A stretch of DNA of 64,000 bases, from the NCBI GenBank assembly GCA_039640505.1, contig CP046865.1, positions 2,905,501-2,969,500 on the forward strand. The letters are read 5' to 3'. The notes beneath the pieces are model-generated. The model had not been told where the DNA came from and did not search any database. It was given only the letters and a program-made list of their open reading frames with translations. Origin of the DNA: Rhodobacteraceae bacterium Araon29. Lineage in GTDB: Bacteria; Pseudomonadota; Alphaproteobacteria; Rhodobacterales; Rhodobacteraceae. Shown here one piece after another: positions 28,620 to 37,683 of the stretch (position 1 is the first letter of the stretch; the number at the start of each line of letters is the position of its first letter). Both the position numbers and the translations under genes were made by a program.

Positions 28620-29362
28620 CCGAACTGCCAGCGACAACAAACCGCCAGCTAGGATTAGTAATTGATCTTGATACCTGTGTCGGCTGTCATGCCTGTGTGA
28701 TTAGCTGTAAAGGATGGAATACGGAAAACTATGGCGCGCCGCTGAGCGATCAAAGCGCCTATGGCGCTAATCCAAGCGGCACCTTTCTAAACCGCGTCCA
28801 TTCTTATGAGGTGCAGCCGCCAGAGGGCGCTGCACAGCTTGTGCATTTTCCGAAATCCTGCCTGCATTGCGAAGATGCCCCCTGCGTGACGGTCTGCCCG
28901 ACCGGCGCCAGTTACAAGCGGGTCGAGGACGGTATTGTTCTGGTCAATGAAAGCGACTGCATTGGCTGCGGACTTTGTGCTTGGGCCTGCCCCTACGGCG
29001 CACGCGAGCTTGATGCCGCAGAAGGGGTGATGAAGAAATGTACGCTTTGTGTGGACCGGATCTATAACGAAAACCTGCCCGAAGAAGACCGCGAGCCCGC
29101 CTGCGTGCGGACCTGCCCGGCCGGGGCGAGGCACTTTGGGGACTTTGCAGATCCTGAAAGTAACGTTAGCGTTCTAACAGCCGAGCGTGGGGGCATGGAC
29201 CTTATGCCGGAACAAGGAACAAAGCCGGTGAACAAATACCTGCCCCCTCGGCCCAAGGACCAACTCGGAGACATTGACATTCTTGCGCCACTGCTTAAGC
29301 CTGTGGCGGAAGAACCCAAAGGCTTTATGGCCTGGCTTGATAAAACCCTGGAGACCCGCTGA
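28616..29362 (+). CDS. soeB: Sulfite dehydrogenase iron-sulfur subunit SoeB
   Basis: 248-aa ferredoxin-type subunit with four cysteine clusters: CVGCHACVISC, CLHCEDAPCVTVC, CIGCGLCAWAC and CTLC plus CVRTC, enough for four [4Fe-4S] centres. It carries electrons from SoeA to the membrane subunit. Its ATG overlaps the soeA stop by 4 bp. No twin-arginine signal. Confidence 0.9.
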   Translation: MTELPATTNRQLGLVIDLDTCVGCHACVISCKGWNTENYGAPLSDQSAYGANPSGTFLNRVHSYEVQPPEGAAQLVHFPKSCLHCEDAPCVTVCPTGASYKRVEDGIVLVNESDCIGCGLCAWACPYGARELDAAEGVMKKCTLCVDRIYNENLPEEDREPACVRTCPAGARHFGDFADPESNVSVLTAERGGMDLMPEQGTKPVNKYLPPRPKDQLGDIDILAPLLKPVAEEPKGFMAWLDKTLETR

Positions 29363-30234
29363 TGCATCCCGCCCCATCCGTGATTATTTTCACCTCACTC
29401 TCCGGTCTTGGCTTTGGGCTTTTGACATTCCTAGGCTTCGGGATGCCGCCACCAACCGGATTTATGGCCTTTGGCTTTTTTACTGTTGCTTATCTGCTTG
29501 CGGTGGGCGGGCTATTGGCATCAACCTTTCACCTCGGTCATCCAGAGCGTGCGCTGAAAGCTTTCACCCAATGGAAAACCAGCTGGCTCAGCCGTGAGGC
29601 GTGGCTTTCCGTTGGCGCGCTGCTGGTGATGGCCGCCTACGGCGCAGGCCTTGTCTTTTTTGGTATTGCGGTTGCCCCTCTGGGCTGGCTCGGCGCGATT
29701 TTGTCACTGGCGACGGTGTTTGCCACCTCAATGATATATGGCCAGTTGAAAACAGTGCCGCGCTGGAACACGAGACTAACGCCGCTTTTGTTTCTAACGC
29801 TGTCTTTGGCCGGCGGCGGCCTGTTGTCTGGTCAGATCAGCTCAGCTTTGATGCTGCTGATGGCGGCCGGCATCGTACAGATTGCCTACTGGATTACCGG
29901 TGATCGGGCTTTGGCGCAAAGCGGCACATCGCTGGCCAGCGCCACCGGACTTGGTGAGATCGGCACTGTGCGCGCTTTTGAGCCGCCGCATACAGGCACC
30001 AACTATCTGCTGAAGGAATTTGTCCATGTGGTGGGACGCAAGCATGCCTCAAAGCTGCGGATCATTGCGCTTATTTTGATGATCGGAACGCCGGTGGCAC
30101 TGCTATCAATACCGTTCACCCATTGGATTGCACTGGTGGCCGTGATTGCCCATGTGGCGGGGCTTTTCGTCTCACGCTGGCTGTTCTTTGCCCAAGCCGA
30201 ACATGTGGTCGGGCTCTATTACGGCAAACGCTGA
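29362..30234 (+). CDS. soeC: Sulfite dehydrogenase membrane anchor SoeC
   Basis: 290-aa DmsC/NrfD-like membrane protein with about eight transmembrane helices; it should bind ubiquinone and anchor SoeAB to the inner membrane. Conserved points include STFHLGHPERALKAFTQWK near the N-terminus and the Lys/His-rich KEFVHVVGRKHASKLR before the last helices. Start overlaps the soeB stop (TGATG). Last gene of the taurine/sulfite block; a shared terminator follows. Confidence 0.87.
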   Translation: MHPAPSVIIFTSLSGLGFGLLTFLGFGMPPPTGFMAFGFFTVAYLLAVGGLLASTFHLGHPERALKAFTQWKTSWLSREAWLSVGALLVMAAYGAGLVFFGIAVAPLGWLGAILSLATVFATSMIYGQLKTVPRWNTRLTPLLFLTLSLAGGGLLSGQISSALMLLMAAGIVQIAYWITGDRALAQSGTSLASATGLGEIGTVRAFEPPHTGTNYLLKEFVHVVGRKHASKLRIIALILMIGTPVALLSIPFTHWIALVAVIAHVAGLFVSRWLFFAQAEHVVGLYYGKR

Positions 30235-30328
30235 GCGCAAAAAATTACAAGATAATCTGGTTAATGTTGAGCAGAAGGCCTAACGAAAACCAGCCGTATG
30301 AAGCCATCTAACCCCATCATTATAATGC

Positions 30329-30356
30329 AAAAACCCGAGGCAAGCCTCGGGTTTTT
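30329..30356. terminator. Bidirectional terminator, soeC / atpF
   Basis: Perfect 11-bp stem AAAACCCGAGG / CCTCGGGTTTT with CAAG loop; T run on both strands. Serves both converging operons. Confidence 0.92.
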
Positions 30357-30383
30357 ACACTGTGAGTAATAGTAAAGAACCGT

Positions 30384-30944
30384 TTAGTGCATCTTGGCGT
30401 CTACCTCAGTGATCGCGCCGTCGATCAACTTGTTGGCGCTAGCCGCTGTCATTTGTGCCGCGATCACGTTGCGGGCAGCCGCAATGGCCACACCTATCGC
30501 CTTGTCGCGCACTTCCCGTTCAACCGAGGCGTGGGCTGAGCTGATCTGCTCTTCTGCGGCGGCCAAGCGGCGCGCAACCGAAGCTCGCAGGTCTTCCTTG
30601 GCTTGTTCGGCCGCAGCCTGTGCATCTTTGCGGGCGCTTTCGACAATCCGGTCGGCTTGATCTTGCACTTCTTTTTGCTTGCGCTCGTAAGAGGCCAGAA
30701 TGCTCTGGGCTTCTTCGCGCAGTTCACGCGCCTGATCCAATTCGGATTTGATGCCTTCGGCGCGCTTATCAAGCATACTGCCCAGCACCGAAGGTACTTT
30801 GTAATAAAACAGTACCAGAATGAAAAGGATGAACGCCAAAAGAACAATAAAGTTGGTGTTTTTAAGCGATATGAAAGGGCCAGATGCCGCCAGCGCGGGG
30901 CTGGCCACCATCAGGGCAATAAAGGGAGCTAGAAAGCGCATCAA
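30384..30944 (-). CDS. atpF: ATP synthase F0 subunit b
   Basis: 186-aa subunit b of the F0 stator. One membrane helix (about residues 27-48, NTNFIVLLAFILFILVLFYY) is followed by a long charged coiled coil. A preceding hydrophobic stretch ending SPALAASG looks like a signal peptide, as often in alphaproteobacterial b subunits. It is the last gene of the atpI-B-E-b'-b unit, 1 bp after the b' stop. The F1 genes are not in this window, as expected for a split alphaproteobacterial ATP synthase. Confidence 0.93.
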   Translation of the reverse strand: MMRFLAPFIALMVASPALAASGPFISLKNTNFIVLLAFILFILVLFYYKVPSVLGSMLDKRAEGIKSELDQARELREEAQSILASYERKQKEVQDQADRIVESARKDAQAAAEQAKEDLRASVARRLAAAEEQISSAHASVEREVRDKAIGVAIAAARNVIAAQMTAASANKLIDGAITEVDAKMH

Positions 30945-30945
30945 T

Positions 30946-31485
30946 TTATCCTTTCAACTGCTCGGCCACAGCCGCATTGACCTTTTTGGCCTCGGCTTTG
31001 CCGCCCAGCGCACTGACCAATTCCGCAGCGGTCGCTTTGGCGACTTCGTCGACACTGTCCAAAGCACTGGCACGAATTTCTGCAATCGCTGCCTCGCTTG
31101 CGGCGGCTTTTTCAGCTATTTTCGCATCAGCTTCATCAATCGCCACCTGAAGTTCGGCTTTGATCTCGGCTTTGGTGGCCTCTGTGATCCGCGCGGCTTC
31201 CACACGGGCATCAGCAAGCGCTTTGTTATAAGCCTCTTCCGCAGCGGCTGCTTTGGACTTTAGCTCATCTGCAGCAGCAATATCATGCGATATTGTCCCC
31301 TGTCGTTCGGCCAGAACCGCAGCAATGCGCGGCAAGGCAATGCGCGACAGGATAAGGTAGATCACGACAAGCGTAACCACCAGCCAGAAAATCTGATTGC
31401 CAAAGGTCGAAAAGTCCAGCTGCGGCATACCTGGCGCAGAGGCGTCAGCTGCGTTTCCTGCGGCTTCTGTTGTATTCGATGCCAT
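30946..31485 (-). CDS. ATP synthase F0 subunit b'
   Basis: 179-aa b-like subunit. It has one membrane helix (about residues 28-46, [20 protein letters not shown]) and a long alanine-rich coiled coil; unlike subunit b it has a polar N-terminus (about 25 residues rich in Ala, Pro, Ser) instead of a signal-like stretch. The b and b' subunits form a heterodimeric stator stalk in photosynthetic and related alphaproteobacteria. Lies between atpE and atpF in the same direction. Confidence 0.9.
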   Translation of the reverse strand: MASNTTEAAGNAADASAPGMPQLDFSTFGNQIFWLVVTLVVIYLILSRIALPRIAAVLAERQGTISHDIAAADELKSKAAAAEEAYNKALADARVEAARITEATKAEIKAELQVAIDEADAKIAEKAAASEAAIAEIRASALDSVDEVAKATAAELVSALGGKAEAKKVNAAVAEQLKG

Positions 31486-31565
31486 CTTGTCCTCCGTCGG
31501 AACCTGAGGGATGCGGATAAGCCACTTTGCAGCTTACCCGACCATAGGATTGTTTCCGCGGTGAA

Positions 31566-31802
31566 TTATACGGCGAACATAAGCAGCAGAGCAACCAGGA
31601 ACGAAAAGATACCCAGTGCTTCTGCAAAAGCGATACCAATAAACATGGTCGCTGTTTGGCCCGCTGCAGCGGATGGGTTTCTCAGGGCACCTGAGAGGAA
31701 GTTGCCGACCACATGGCCCACACCGACGGCCGCGCCGCCCATTCCTGTACATGCCAGACCTGCACCTATATAGGCACCCATTTGTACGATATCGCCTTCC
31801 AT
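31566..31802 (-). CDS. atpE: ATP synthase F0 subunit c
   Basis: 78-aa hairpin of two membrane helices. A glycine-rich first helix ([19 protein letters not shown]), a polar loop with ALRNP and a second helix carrying the proton-binding Glu in [14 protein letters not shown]. It forms the rotor ring. AAAGGAGAAAG-like sequence before the ATG is a strong ribosome-binding site, in keeping with its high copy number. Confidence 0.96.
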   Translation of the reverse strand: MEGDIVQMGAYIGAGLACTGMGGAAVGVGHVVGNFLSGALRNPSAAAGQTATMFIGIAFAEALGIFSFLVALLLMFAV

Positions 31803-31844
31803 TGGCTTTCTCCTTAGATAGTCGTTGATTCTTATTGGTTACAG

Positions 31845-32600
31845 TTAGTGATGAGGATGAAGCGCGTCTTTGAGATAGACGCACGTCAGAATTGCAAAAA
31901 CATAGGCCTGGATAAATGACACCAGAACCTCAAGCGCATAGATCGCCGTGATGGCAATCACCGACAGCGGCGCGATCACAGCAATACCGGCAAAGGCGGC
32001 AAACACTTTGATCACCGCGTGACCAGCCATCATGTTACCCGCCAGACGAATAGAGTGGCTGACCGGGCGCACGAAGTAGGAAATCACTTCGATCAGCGCG
32101 AGGATCGGCCGCAGCACCAAGGGCGCCGAGGAAATCCAAAACAGTGACAGAAACGACATGCCATGTTTGACAAAGCCCAATATCGTCACGGCGAGGAATA
32201 CCCCCATCGCCATCACCGCCGTTACTGCGATATGCGATGTTGTGGTAAAGGACATCGGCAGCAGACCAAGGAAATTGGCGCAGACGATAAACATAAACAG
32301 CGTCATGATATAAGGGAAATACCCAACCGCATCCTTACCGGCCACATCTTCGACCATTTTATAGACAAAACCATAAGCCAGCTCACCAATAGACTGGCTA
32401 CGGCTTGGGACAATCGCGCGGCGCGCCGTACCGACAACCAAAAGCGCAATGATGGCGACCACGGAAAGGGCCATCCACAAGGTGACGTTTGTAATGGTGT
32501 ACCATTCAATCGGACCGTCACCGAAAAGCGGTTTAACGATAAACTGATCCATTGGATGGAAAACCAGACCTGAGCCTTCTGATTGTGCTTCGCTTGCCAC
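31845..32600 (-). CDS. atpB: ATP synthase F0 subunit a
   Basis: 251-aa membrane subunit a with the proton half-channels. The essential Arg lies in [20 protein letters not shown], and the C-terminal helix region is [25 protein letters not shown]. Normal length for alphaproteobacteria. It starts 3 bp after the atpI stop. Confidence 0.96.
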   Translation of the reverse strand: MASEAQSEGSGLVFHPMDQFIVKPLFGDGPIEWYTITNVTLWMALSVVAIIALLVVGTARRAIVPSRSQSIGELAYGFVYKMVEDVAGKDAVGYFPYIMTLFMFIVCANFLGLLPMSFTTTSHIAVTAVMAMGVFLAVTILGFVKHGMSFLSLFWISSAPLVLRPILALIEVISYFVRPVSHSIRLAGNMMAGHAVIKVFAAFAGIAVIAPLSVIAITAIYALEVLVSFIQAYVFAILTCVYLKDALHPHH

Positions 32601-32603
32601 GGT

Positions 32604-32930
32604 TCAACCCTCTTTATCTTCTTCGGCTTTCGCCGTTTCCTGACCTTGGACCTCTTGCGCCGTACGAAGCATGGTTTTCACGCCTGCGGCAAAGCCCAGT
32701 AAAACAAATATCACCAAAAACACCGGCAATGTATCAAACAAAGCATCTAGCCCGTATCCGATGCCGAAGCCAATTGCGATCCCCGCCACCAGTTCGATCA
32801 CCATGCGCCAAGCCAGCTGCGCGCCCGTGTAATGGTCGTCCACCTTTGGCTCTGGTGTCTTGGCCACCTTTACAGCCTTGATCCGCTCATCAAGCGATTT
32901 TAGCGGGTCAGGGTTGTTGGGGTCAGACAA
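32604..32930 (-). CDS. atpI: ATP synthase assembly protein AtpI
   Basis: 108-aa protein with two membrane helices (about residues 42-62 and 69-87), a charged N-terminus and an acidic C-terminus. AtpI proteins assist assembly of the c ring. First gene of the F0 operon; the operon promoter should lie in the 225-bp gap to the divergent ArsR gene, where I see only AT-rich sequence and no certain hexamers. Confidence 0.88.
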   Translation of the reverse strand: MSDPNNPDPLKSLDERIKAVKVAKTPEPKVDDHYTGAQLAWRMVIELVAGIAIGFGIGYGLDALFDTLPVFLVIFVLLGFAAGVKTMLRTAQEVQGQETAKAEEDKEG

Positions 32931-33155
32931 AGCAAAGCCTCGTTGAACAGTTGCGCTTTGTTAGGCCGCAGAGCAGGCAGAGTCAACAACCAGTTTAGTG
33001 CAGCTATAGTCACGTAAAATACTGATTAATATATGTTTTTTTCGACCCTCAAAATTCAAACACCTCCTCGATTGAGGCCTAAGGCACAAAATGCGCCCAA
33101 ATCGCATATTCAACCATTTGGTTGACGATCATGGGCAGGCAGGCTTAATAGCGCC

Positions 33156-33497
33156 ATGGATGACCCGCTTGATCTTGCCTTTGCCGCTTTGGCCGATCCC
33201 ACCCGGCGGCGGATTTTAATGCTGCTGCTGGAAGATGATATGGCGGTGACAGATGTGGCCGAACCGTTCGAGATGTCTTTGGCGGCAATATCCAAACACC
33301 TTGGCATACTGACCCGCGCCGGCCTGATCAGTCAGGAAAAACGCGGTCGAGTGAAATGGTGCAAGCTTGAGCCCGAAGCCCTGCGCGATGCCAGCATCTG
33401 GATGCAAAGCTTTGGCCAGTTTGAGGCCGTGAACCTTGATGCGCTTGAGCGGTTTTTAGAGCACGAGTTTGAACCAGAGGATCGCTCAAAGCCCTAA
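33156..33497 (+). CDS. ArsR-family transcriptional regulator
   Basis: 113-aa winged-helix regulator: LADPTRRRILMLLLEDDMAVTDV, recognition helix MSLAAISKHLGILTRAGLI and wing QEKRGRVKWCKLEP. No metal-binding cysteine motif (only one Cys), so it is not a typical metal sensor. It resembles ArsR regulators that pair with methyltransferases or SRPBCC proteins. It overlaps the convergent methyltransferase gene by 12 bp at the 3' ends. Confidence 0.85.
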   Translation: MDDPLDLAFAALADPTRRRILMLLLEDDMAVTDVAEPFEMSLAAISKHLGILTRAGLISQEKRGRVKWCKLEPEALRDASIWMQSFGQFEAVNLDALERFLEHEFEPEDRSKP

Positions 33498-34205
33498 CGG
33501 CTGCTTTTGCCAAAGCTGCATCCATAAATAGGGCGTGTGGTTATAACTTGCGCTGCGGGACCACCCTGCATCGGCAAGCGGCTCTTGGAAATCCACCAGT
33601 TGCAGCCCGGTCTGCAATGCCTCTTGCATATATTGCGCCAGCGGGCGGTGCCGGTTTTTAATCCGGACCCCGGCCCACTCTACCGTCACGGGATAGGCTT
33701 TGAGGTAATCCACAATGGTGACAGTTCCATGGCCCTGCGCATTGCGCTGAATTCCCAGCCCTTCGGTTTGCGCAGCGGTGACCCAACTGTTCAGATTTCC
33801 GATCAAGACATGCCCACCGGGCCGGACAACCCGCGCCATCTCGGAAATCGCCGCGCGGCTGTCGGCGATATCAATCAAGCTTAGATAACTGACCACAAGA
33901 TCGAAAGCGCCCTCCTCATAGGGCAGGTTTTCGCCAACCCCCTCATGATAAACCGCGCCGCCCAGCCGCCGCGCTTCGGCCAAAAGCCGCGCGGTTGGAT
34001 CAATCCCGACCACCTCGGGCACGGCCTCTGCCATCATCCGGCAAAACCGCCCTTCGCCGCAGCCCACATCCAGCGCCCGCTGCGCCCCGCTGCTGCGCAC
34101 TGCCGCCATCATCGGGCGATCCAGAACCGCAGCGCGGCTAAAATCGCCGCCCGCCCCCAAACTTTCAATCCATGCCTCAGCCGAAGCGTCCCAATCGCTT
34201 TGCAT
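33486..34205 (-). CDS. SAM-dependent class I methyltransferase
   Basis: 239-aa Methyltransf_11-type protein. SAM motif I LDVGCGEGRFCRMM, an acidic second-strand residue in GIDPTARLLAEARR, motif IV FDLVVSYLSLIDI and motif VI VRPGGHVLIGNL. Substrate unknown; the C-terminal region is rich in aromatic residues, suggesting a hydrophobic small-molecule acceptor (inference). ATG 34205 with AAAGGAT upstream is preferred to the frame opening at 34241. Confidence 0.8.
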   Translation of the reverse strand: MQSDWDASAEAWIESLGAGGDFSRAAVLDRPMMAAVRSSGAQRALDVGCGEGRFCRMMAEAVPEVVGIDPTARLLAEARRLGGAVYHEGVGENLPYEEGAFDLVVSYLSLIDIADSRAAISEMARVVRPGGHVLIGNLNSWVTAAQTEGLGIQRNAQGHGTVTIVDYLKAYPVTVEWAGVRIKNRHRPLAQYMQEALQTGLQLVDFQEPLADAGWSRSASYNHTPYLWMQLWQKQPLGL

Positions 34206-34314
34206 CCCCAATATCCTTTGCAAATAACCTTGACAGTCCAATGCCCAAGCATTAACTGGCCCTCAATCACAACGGAAGTGGAAAAGCTTCCGGTCCTATG
34301 CCAATGCAAGGATC

Positions 34315-34347
34315 GCCCCCCGTCAGCGAGGTTTCGCCCACGGGGGC
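34315..34347 (+). other. Hairpin in the ffh leader
   Basis: GC-rich inverted repeat (CCCCCGT / ACGGGGG) enclosing a 16-base loop, 80 bp before ffh; a second smaller one (GGAAG / CTTCC) lies at about 34276-34295. No T run follows. It could be an RNA leader structure or simply the end of an unannotated small RNA. The bacterial SRP RNA core motif is not present. Confidence 0.35.
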
Positions 34348-34425
34348 TGTCGCATTTTGGATCGGGCTTATCTATACTGGCGCCACCGTGGCAAAGCTGC
34401 GGCAAACGGGAAAAGGAACCGGGAT

Positions 34426-35952
34426 ATGTTTGAAAATCTTTCTCAACGCCTCTCAGGTGTATTTGACCGGCTGACCAAACAGGGTGCGCTGTCCGAAGAT
34501 GATGTCAAAACCGCCCTGCGCGAAGTGCGTGTTGCCCTGCTAGAAGCGGATGTCTCGCTGCCCGTGGCGCGCAGTTTCGTCAAAGCGATCCAAGAAAAAG
34601 CCACCGGCCAAGCGGTCACCAAATCGGTCACCCCCGGTCAGCAGGTGGTTAAGATTGTGCATGATGAGCTGGTGCATGTGCTCACCGGCGACGAAGATCC
34701 CGGCGCGCTGAAAATCGACAGCGCCCCCGCACCGATCCTGATGGTCGGCCTACAAGGCTCGGGCAAAACCACCACCACCGCAAAACTGGCAAAACGGCTG
34801 AGCGAGCGGGACGGCAAACGGGTGCTGATGGCCTCGCTGGATGTGAACCGCCCCGCCGCGATGGAACAGCTGCAAATTCTCGGCGCGCAAATCGGGGTTG
34901 ACACCTTGCCCATCGTCAAAGGCGAAGACCCGGTGGCCATTGCCAAACGCGCCAAAACCCAGGCCAGCCTTGGCGGCTATGACGTGTATATGCTCGACAC
35001 CGCCGGCCGGCTGCATATCGACCAAGAGCTGATCGCTCAGGCCGCCGCCGTGCGCGATGTAGCAAACCCGCGCGAAACCTTGCTGGTGGTGGACGGGCTC
35101 ACCGGTCAGGACGCGGTCAACGTGGCCACCGAATTTGACGATAAAATCGGCGTCAGCGGCGTGGTTCTAACCCGCATGGATGGCGATGGGCGCGGCGGCG
35201 CAGCGCTGTCGATGCGCGCGGTCACCGGCAAACCCATCCGCTTTGTCGGCCTTGGCGAAAAAATGGACGCTCTGGAAACCTTTGAGCCGGACCGGATTGC
35301 CGGCCGCATCCTTGGCATGGGCGATATTGTTGCACTGGTGGAAAAGGCCCAAGAAACCATCGAGGCCGAACAGGCCGAGCGGATGATGAAGCGCTTCCAG
35401 AAAGGTCAGTTCAATATGAACGACCTGAAAATGCAGCTCGAACAGATGATGAAAATGGGCGGCATGGAAAGCATCATGGGCATGATGCCCGGCATGGGCA
35501 AAATGGCCAAACAGGCCGCCGCCGCCGGCATGGACGACAAAGTGTTCAAACAGCAGATCGCGCTGATCCAGTCGATGACCAAGAAAGAGCGCGCCAACCC
35601 GCAAATCCTGCAGGCCAGCCGCAAAAAACGCATCGCCAAAGGCGCGGGCATGGAAGTGAGCGAGCTCAACAAGCTGCTCAAAATGCAGCGCCAGATGGGC
35701 GATATGATGAAAAAGATGGGTAAAATGGGCAAAGGCGGCATGCTCAAACAGGCCATGAGCGGCATGTTTGGCAAAGGCGGCATGCCCGGCGGAATGCCCG
35801 CCGGCATGGACCCCTCGCAAATGGACCCCAAAGCGCTTGAGGCCGCAGCCAAACAGCTTGGCGCCCAAGGCGGCATGCCCGGCGGATTGCCGGGTCTTGG
35901 CGGCGGTGCAGGCCTACCCCCGGGCCTTAGCGGATTTGGGAAAAAGAAATGA
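34426..35952 (+). CDS. ffh: Signal recognition particle protein Ffh
   Basis: 508-aa SRP GTPase. N domain, then G domain with G1 GLQGSGKTTTTAKLA, the DTAGRLHID motif, the TRMDGDGRGGAAL motif and GLGEKMDALETF. The C-terminal M domain is methionine-rich and unusually long, ending in a Gly/Met/Pro-rich tail (about residues 430-508). It targets nascent membrane proteins with 4.5S RNA and FtsY. ATG 34426 gives the standard MFENLSQRLSG start; the open frame further upstream has no family match. The following GNAT gene overlaps the stop by 4 bp. Confidence 0.96.
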   Translation: MFENLSQRLSGVFDRLTKQGALSEDDVKTALREVRVALLEADVSLPVARSFVKAIQEKATGQAVTKSVTPGQQVVKIVHDELVHVLTGDEDPGALKIDSAPAPILMVGLQGSGKTTTTAKLAKRLSERDGKRVLMASLDVNRPAAMEQLQILGAQIGVDTLPIVKGEDPVAIAKRAKTQASLGGYDVYMLDTAGRLHIDQELIAQAAAVRDVANPRETLLVVDGLTGQDAVNVATEFDDKIGVSGVVLTRMDGDGRGGAALSMRAVTGKPIRFVGLGEKMDALETFEPDRIAGRILGMGDIVALVEKAQETIEAEQAERMMKRFQKGQFNMNDLKMQLEQMMKMGGMESIMGMMPGMGKMAKQAAAAGMDDKVFKQQIALIQSMTKKERANPQILQASRKKRIAKGAGMEVSELNKLLKMQRQMGDMMKKMGKMGKGGMLKQAMSGMFGKGGMPGGMPAGMDPSQMDPKALEAAAKQLGAQGGMPGGLPGLGGGAGLPPGLSGFGKKK

Positions 35953-36479
35953 CCACGGCCCCCACCCTCACCACCGAGCGGCTGATTTTGCGCCATCATA
36001 AAATGGCGGATTTTGAACCGCTTTATGATCTGCTTGGCAGCGAACGGGCCAAATTCGTGGATGGGCCGCATTCACAGCGGCAAAGCTGGTACTGGATCGC
36101 ATCCGAAGTTGGCAGCTGGTCGCTCAAAGGCTTTGGCAGCTGGGGGGTTGAATTGCGCGACAGCAACGACTTCATCGGCCAGATTGGCATCAATCAGCCG
36201 GCCCATTTTCCAGAAACTGAAATTGGCTGGATTTTTCTTTCAAAGGGTGAAGGCAAAGGCTACGCATTCGAAGCTGCGCGCAAAGCGCTTGCTTGGGCGC
36301 AAGACACCCTCCAACGCAGTTCGATTGTAAGTTATATAGCAAAAGACAATCTTCGATCTATAAGCCTCGCAGAGCGCCTCGGTGCCATCCAAGATCCCAA
36401 TGCTGCCCGCCCTGAAGGCGATAGCAAAGACGACACGCTGGTCTATCGCCACGCTTTGACAAAAAGCCCTGCCTCATGA
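35949..36479 (+). CDS. GNAT N-acetyltransferase 1
   Basis: 176-aa RimJ/RimL-like acetyltransferase. It has the N-terminal LTTERLILRHH start, the acceptor-side stretch GFGSWGVELRD, the acetyl-CoA loop SKGEGKGYAFEAARKAL and C-terminal SISLAERLGAI. First of three tandem paralogues; its ATG overlaps the ffh stop (ATGA), so it is translated with ffh. Substrate unknown; ribosomal-protein N-termini or small molecules are both possible in this family. Confidence 0.82.
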   Translation: MTTAPTLTTERLILRHHKMADFEPLYDLLGSERAKFVDGPHSQRQSWYWIASEVGSWSLKGFGSWGVELRDSNDFIGQIGINQPAHFPETEIGWIFLSKGEGKGYAFEAARKALAWAQDTLQRSSIVSYIAKDNLRSISLAERLGAIQDPNAARPEGDSKDDTLVYRHALTKSPAS

Positions 36480-36564
36480 TTTTTTCTTTGTCCAAATACT
36501 CCTCTGTGCTTTGGTCAGAAGACGTGCACCCCGCTGCGGGCCCTGCCCCGAAAGGTCATCGCAT

Positions 36565-37089
36565 ATGCCTTTGACCAATGCCCCCCGTCTGCTCAGTGAG
36601 CGGCTTATCCTGCGCGGCCCCGAGCCGCGCGATATGGAGCCCGTGATCGCATTTATGCAGGATGAAACCCGCGCCAGCGGCTTTGGCCATATCCCCGAGC
36701 GCGGCGCGGCGTGGCGCTGGTTTGCGCTAAATGTGGGCCATTGGCACATCCATGGCTACGGTTATTTCACCATTGAAACAAAAACCGGCGAGATCGCCGG
36801 CATCAGCGGTATCTGGAACCCCGAAACATGGCCCGAACCAGAAGTGGGCTGGGTGGTCTTTGACGGCTTTGAAGGCCGCGGTATCGCCTATGAAGCCGCT
36901 TGCCGCGTCCGCCGCTGGGCCTATGAAGATCTTGGCTTTACCACTTTGACCAGCAATATCGTGCCCGGCAATGACCGCTCGATCGCTTTGGCCGAACGCA
37001 TGAGCGCAACTTACGAGCGCAGCTATCACAACACCAACATGGGCGAAAACATGCTTTTCCGGCATCCGGCACCCGAGGCTCTGTTATGA
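36565..37089 (+). CDS. GNAT N-acetyltransferase 2
   Basis: 174-aa paralogue of the flanking GNAT genes: LLSERLILRGPEPRD, HGYGYFTIETK, acetyl-CoA loop GFEGRGIAYEAACR and RSIALAERMSA. ATG 36565 has AAAGG upstream; the longer open frame from 36511 is not family-like. Overlaps the third GNAT gene by 4 bp. The 85-bp gap before it contains a CCAAATACTCC sequence that I remember as part of a dispersed Rhodobacteraceae intergenic element (not verified). Confidence 0.82.
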   Translation: MPLTNAPRLLSERLILRGPEPRDMEPVIAFMQDETRASGFGHIPERGAAWRWFALNVGHWHIHGYGYFTIETKTGEIAGISGIWNPETWPEPEVGWVVFDGFEGRGIAYEAACRVRRWAYEDLGFTTLTSNIVPGNDRSIALAERMSATYERSYHNTNMGENMLFRHPAPEALL

Positions 37090-37595
37090 CCAGCATACCA
37101 CAGCTTGAAACCGAGCAGCTGATCCTGCGTGCACCTCAAATTGAGGATCTGGATGCTATGGCGCAGTTTTTCGCCTCACCCAGATCCCACAGTGTCGGCG
37201 GACCGCTCGATCGCGGTCAGGTCTGGCGCGCGCTGCTACGCAGCGCTGGCCACTGGCAGTTGCGCGGCTATGGGCTTTGGCATGTGATAGAAAAATCCAG
37301 CGCAAGCATGTGTGGTTTCTGCGGATTTCTTGAGCATATAGAATGGCCCGAGGCGGAACTCGCCTGGGGGGTACATAACGGATATGAAGGCAAGAGCATT
37401 GCCTATGAAGCGGCATTGGCCGCTCGCACTGCCGGCGCCGCGCTCGGCGTGCCACAACCCATTAGCATGATTAATCCGCAAAATACCCGCTCACGCCGGC
37501 TCGCCGAGCGGCTTGGCGCTTGGGTAGAAAAAGAAACCGAATTGCTTGGTGAACCGGCGCTGATCTACCGCCATCCGAAACCAGAGGCCGCCTGA
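37086..37595 (+). CDS. GNAT N-acetyltransferase 3
   Basis: 169-aa third paralogue: LETEQLILRAPQIED, RGYGLWHVIEK, loop GYEGKSIAYEAALAAR and SRRLAERLGAW. The acetyl-CoA loop has Ser where copies 1 and 2 have Gly (GKS against GKG/GRG), so activity or cofactor affinity may differ. A copy of the 38-bp dispersed repeat lies 18 bp after the stop. Confidence 0.8.
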   Translation: MTSIPQLETEQLILRAPQIEDLDAMAQFFASPRSHSVGGPLDRGQVWRALLRSAGHWQLRGYGLWHVIEKSSASMCGFCGFLEHIEWPEAELAWGVHNGYEGKSIAYEAALAARTAGAALGVPQPISMINPQNTRSRRLAERLGAWVEKETELLGEPALIYRHPKPEAA

Positions 37596-37612
37596 TGTTT
37601 AATATGAAAAAT

Positions 37613-37650
37613 GCACCTGCGCAAAACAGCCGCAATACCGACGCGATACC
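37613..37650. repeat. 38-bp dispersed repeat, copy 1
   Basis: Identical over 38 bp to 51011-51048, same orientation. It contains two spaced near-repeats (CGCAATACC and CGCGATACC). Lies between GNAT 3 and chorismate mutase. See copies at 40211 and 51011. Confidence 0.9.
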
Positions 37651-37683
37651 GCGGTCTGTTTTCATCCAAAAAGGAGAGCTTTG

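Noticed and set aside
34206-34425. SRP RNA gene upstream of ffh
   Set aside because: The conserved GGAAGCAG-type core is absent on both strands.
35167-35868. 233-aa minus-strand open frame, His/Ala/Phe-rich
   Set aside because: It is the antisense of the Met-rich M domain of ffh; composition mirrors that gene and no start or family pattern is present.
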